Source: JAUIAI01 sp963976885
GTDB taxonomy: Bacteria; Pseudomonadota; Gammaproteobacteria; Burkholderiales; Burkholderiaceae_E
Direction of reading: 5' to 3'
Assembly: GCA_963976885.1 (NCBI GenBank)
Contig: CAXBNM010000001.1
Location: 1 to 58,339 of the forward strand
DNA: 58,339 nucleotides
Below the pieces are notes generated by a model that made no database searches, had not been told where the DNA came from, and saw only the letters and a program-made list of their open reading frames with translations. Both the position numbers and the translations under genes were made by a program. Position 1 is the stretch's first letter. Each line of letters starts with the position of its first letter. This document shows positions 54,128 through 58,339 of the stretch, in pieces.

Positions 54128-54134
<7 letters not shown>
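53487..54134 (-). CDS. eda: 2-keto-3-deoxy-6-phosphogluconate (KDPG) aldolase
   Basis: A 215-residue class I aldolase that splits KDPG into pyruvate and glyceraldehyde 3-phosphate in the Entner-Doudoroff pathway. The catalytic glutamate is in VLEITLRT, and the Schiff-base lysine is in FHFLKFFPAQAAGG. GGIGQSNANDYL and the phosphate-binding VGGSWLVP are present. Two in-frame ATGs compete: at 54140, GGAG is only one base away, while at 54134 the spacing is seven, so I choose 54134. It overlaps the end of edd by 7 bases, giving an edd-eda unit. Its stop is shared, as CTAG, with the convergent DUF364 gene. Confidence 0.96.
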
Positions 54135-55897
<1,763 letters not shown>

Positions 55898-56095
55898 GGC
55901 AGAAGAGTGGATTCGGTGCGGAGAATTGGAAACGCCGGCCCGGCTCAACAGCGGCCCGGCCTTGCGCGGAAGTTTCACCCCAGCAAAGCGGCTGAGGCTT
56001 CACAATACTACGTTCAGGTTACGTGCTGTGCACCGCGGTTGTATAAGATCGGCCTGTCGTCTCTTTCCCACTGACCCCTACGAGTCGCCATCATC

Positions 56096-57004
56096 ATGCA
56101 GCCGATTGCGCAGACCTGCGGAGCCCTGACCGAATCGCCGTTCTGGCACCCCGACGAGCAGGCACTTTACTGGTGCGATATTGACGGCCGGCAGATTGGC
56201 CGTCGCACCGAATCGGCGGCCGGCGCTGTGGTGCAACATTGGCCAATGCCTGCCGAACCGGGGTGTATTGCGCCACTGCGTGATGGCGGGCTGATTGTGG
56301 CGATGCGCGACGGCATCTACCGGTTTGACCCCGATGAACCCGGCGCCGTGCCTGAGCGGCTGCTTGCCGCGCCTTACGACACAACGCGCTTCCGGTTCAA
56401 CGACGGGCGTTGCGACGGCGCGGGGCGTTTGCTGGTCGGCACGCTCAATGAGGCCAAGTCGGCCAGCGACGCGCAGCTTTATCAGGTCTGGCGTGAGGGT
56501 CAGGCATGGCATTGCGACGCGGTTGCCGGCGGCGTCATGACCGCCAACGGCCTGGCCCTCAGCCCGGACGGGCAATGCCTGTACTGGGCCGATACGCGCG
56601 CCCATCGCGTCGATTGCTTCGACTACTCGCCGGCGACCGGCAGTCTGGGGCGGCGGCGCGAGTTTGTCGCCTTCAGCCCGCCGGCCGCCAATGCCGCGCC
56701 CGGTGCCTATGGCGGCCGTCCGGACGGCGCGGCGGTCGATGCCGAAGGCTTTTACTGGGTGGCGATGTGGGAGGGGGCGCAATTGCTGCGCATCAGTCCG
56801 GCCGGCGAGATTGTTCAGCGGCTGCCGGTGCCGGTGCAATGCCCGACCATGCCGTGCTTTGGCGGGGCTGACTTGCGCACGCTGTATGTAACCAGCGCCA
56901 GCAAGGGGCGGCCGGCCGCCGAACTGGCCGTCCAGCCCGGTGCCGGGGGGCTGTTCAGTACCCAGGTGGCGGTGCCCGGATTACCGGTCGCGTTCTGCGG
57001 CTGA
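56096..57004 (+). CDS. SMP-30/gluconolactonase-family protein
   Basis: A 302-residue six-bladed propeller enzyme. Metal-binding positions are in ESPFWHP (Glu near residue 14), FNDGRCDGAGR, TANGLALSPDG and RPDGAAVDAEG. The family hydrolyses sugar lactones, needing a divalent cation. Between edd-eda and zwf it may open 6-phosphogluconolactone or gluconolactone, replacing or assisting Pgl. It has no signal peptide, so it is cytoplasmic. It diverges from edd across a 198-base region likely to hold both promoters, and converges on zwf with 17 bases between the stops. Confidence 0.92.
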   Translation: MQPIAQTCGALTESPFWHPDEQALYWCDIDGRQIGRRTESAAGAVVQHWPMPAEPGCIAPLRDGGLIVAMRDGIYRFDPDEPGAVPERLLAAPYDTTRFRFNDGRCDGAGRLLVGTLNEAKSASDAQLYQVWREGQAWHCDAVAGGVMTANGLALSPDGQCLYWADTRAHRVDCFDYSPATGSLGRRREFVAFSPPAANAAPGAYGGRPDGAAVDAEGFYWVAMWEGAQLLRISPAGEIVQRLPVPVQCPTMPCFGGADLRTLYVTSASKGRPAAELAVQPGAGGLFSTQVAVPGLPVAFCG

Positions 57005-57021
57005 GACGCAGCCCGGCAGGC

Positions 57022-58339
57022 TCAGACTTCTTCGGGCCAGCTCACGCCGGCGCGTGCCGCCAGCGCACTGGAGGCGGCCGGCCCCCAGGTGCCGGCCCGA
57101 TAAGGACGCGGTCCGGCAGTGTCCTTGTCCCAGGCCTCCAGAATCGGCATCACCCATTCCCAGGCCGCGAGCTGCTCGTCCAGGCGTACGAACAAGTCGA
57201 GCCGCCCCGCGATCAGTTTGCGCAGCAGTCGTTCGTAGGCCTCGATGGTTTCGGTGCCGAAGGTTTCGCGAAAATCGAGATCGAGGCGCACCGGCGCGAG
57301 CCGGCCTTGTTCGGCCTTGGCCCGGTTCGAGGCCTTGGCCAGCAGATGCATCTCGATGGAATCTTCGGGCTGCAGTTTGATGACGAGCCGGTTTTGCGGC
57401 GAGGACTCGGCGCCATCAAAAATGGAATGCGGCACCTGGCGAAAATTGATGACGATCTGCGCACCGCGGTCGGCCAGGCGTTTGCCGGTGCGCAGAAAGA
57501 ACGGCACACCGGCCCAGCGCCAGTTGTCGATTTCGGCGCGCAGTGCGATGAAGGTTTCGGTGTGGCTGTCGGCCGGCACACCGTCTTCCTGCTGATAGCC
57601 CTTGACGCTGGTGCCGGCGATGGTGCCGGCCTGGTACTGGCCGCGCACCACGTAGCGGCTCACGTCGCCCGGCCCGTAGGGGCGCAGGCTGCGCAAGACC
57701 TTGAGTTTTTCATTGCGTACATCGTCGGGGTCGCTGGAAATGGGCGGCTCCATCGCGACCATGCACACCAGTTGCAACAAGTGGTTCTGCAGCATGTCGC
57801 GCAACGCACCGCTGCGGTCGTAGTAGCTGCCGCGCTTTTCGACGCCAAGATCTTCGGCCAGCGTGATGTGGACGCTTTCGATGGATTCGCGCCGCCACAA
57901 GGGCTCGAAAAAGCTGTTTCCGAAACGCAGCGCCATCAGATTCTGCACGCTTTGCTTGCCCAGATAGTGGTCAATGCGGAAGATCTGCTGCTCGTCGAAG
58001 TCTTCCAGCACCGAGGCGTTGATTTCGCGGGCCGAATCCAGATCGCGTCCGAGTGGTTTTTCGAGCACCAGCCGGACTCGCGGTTGGTTCAGTCCTGCCT
58101 TGGCGACGCCCTTGGCGATCTGTTTGAACAGACCCGGGGCCGTGGCGAGGTAGATCACCACCGCCTCGGCCTGCGCCTGGCCGATCCAGTCGGCCAGTGA
58201 CTGATAGCCATCGTCTTCGTTCAGATCGGCCGCCCGGTACTCGATCATGCGCGCGAAGTCATTGAACTCGTCATCGCTGAACGGCTCATCCCAGCCCAGT
58301 TGCCGAAAATGTTTGAGCAGCCATTGCCTGTAGTGCTCA
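57022..58339 (-). CDS. zwf: Glucose-6-phosphate 1-dehydrogenase, 5' end beyond the window
   Basis: The frame runs off the window end; 438 residues of the usual ~490 are visible. An internal ATG at 58248 is not the real start, since the reading frame continues in recognisable family sequence (HFRQLGWDEPFSDDEFNDFA) up to the edge. The active-site segment RIDHYLGKQSVQN, the preceding VLEKPLGRDL and the substrate-binding FRQVPHSIF region are intact. It oxidises glucose 6-phosphate to 6-phosphogluconolactone with NADP or NAD, feeding edd-eda next door. The N-terminal cofactor-binding motif lies outside the window. Confidence 0.97.
   Translation of the reverse strand, partial: EHYRQWLLKHFRQLGWDEPFSDDEFNDFARMIEYRAADLNEDDGYQSLADWIGQAQAEAVVIYLATAPGLFKQIAKGVAKAGLNQPRVRLVLEKPLGRDLDSAREINASVLEDFDEQQIFRIDHYLGKQSVQNLMALRFGNSFFEPLWRRESIESVHITLAEDLGVEKRGSYYDRSGALRDMLQNHLLQLVCMVAMEPPISSDPDDVRNEKLKVLRSLRPYGPGDVSRYVVRGQYQAGTIAGTSVKGYQQEDGVPADSHTETFIALRAEIDNWRWAGVPFFLRTGKRLADRGAQIVINFRQVPHSIFDGAESSPQNRLVIKLQPEDSIEMHLLAKASNRAKAEQGRLAPVRLDLDFRETFGTETIEAYERLLRKLIAGRLDLFVRLDEQLAAWEWVMPILEAWDKDTAGPRPYRAGTWGPAASSALAARAGVSWPEEV

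Overview
The window is one contiguous stretch of high-GC proteobacterial chromosome. I see no rRNA or tRNA gene, insertion sequence, phage gene or CRISPR array. Ubiquinone synthesis (UbiD), an Entner-Doudoroff set (Zwf, gluconolactonase, Edd, Eda), acyl-CoA catabolism, PBP4 and a proteobacterial-type LeuA suggest a free-living beta- or gammaproteobacterium; the sequence alone does not settle which. Genes are tightly packed. Only the first ~500 bases form a gene-free stretch longer than 300 bases.

Bases 1-7360: a large lipoprotein with a Gly/Asp-rich tether, a small DUF442/TIGR01244-type protein, and a minus-strand exported WD40-caspase protein.

Bases 7460-26231 hold the most striking content. 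Seven minus-strand genes are joined by 1-4 base overlaps or gaps of 4-13 bases. In transcription order they encode a GAF-HlyD membrane protein, a PqqD-like/M50 protease/HlyD protein, a shortened SecA-like motor, an exported HlyD-type adaptor, a 2591-residue DUF4347/cadherin adhesin, a hybrid sensor kinase and a REC-GGDEF-EAL regulator. I read this as a self-contained module that exports, displays and controls one giant surface protein through c-di-GMP. It has no ABC transporter and no TolC gene. The exported caspase-like protease lies 105 bases downstream on the same strand and could be a release protease comparable in role to LapG.

Bases 26456-32395: lipid-type catabolism, with an SDR, a small membrane protein, a dienoyl-CoA-isomerase-like crotonase, a GST, an enoyl-CoA hydratase and a two-subunit acyl-CoA dehydrogenase. 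Bases 32533-38824: cell envelope and quinone genes (PBP4, UbiD, a lytic transglycosylase, a two-repeat lipoprotein).

Bases 38997-47369: a GntR/FCD-centred metabolic locus. Two aminotransferase genes are divergent from gntR, a YdiJ-type FAD/Fe-S dehydrogenase and a split transketolase. Two GTATAC-centred sites 52 bp apart lie in the divergent promoter. The enzymes could link 2-hydroxy-acid/glyoxylate metabolism to pentose phosphates through hydroxypyruvate.

Bases 47411-58339: a DUF2059-like exported protein, a molybdopterin oxidoreductase, leuA with a Leu-codon leader peptide and intrinsic attenuator, a DUF364 protein, overlapping edd-eda, a gluconolactonase and a zwf gene cut by the window end.
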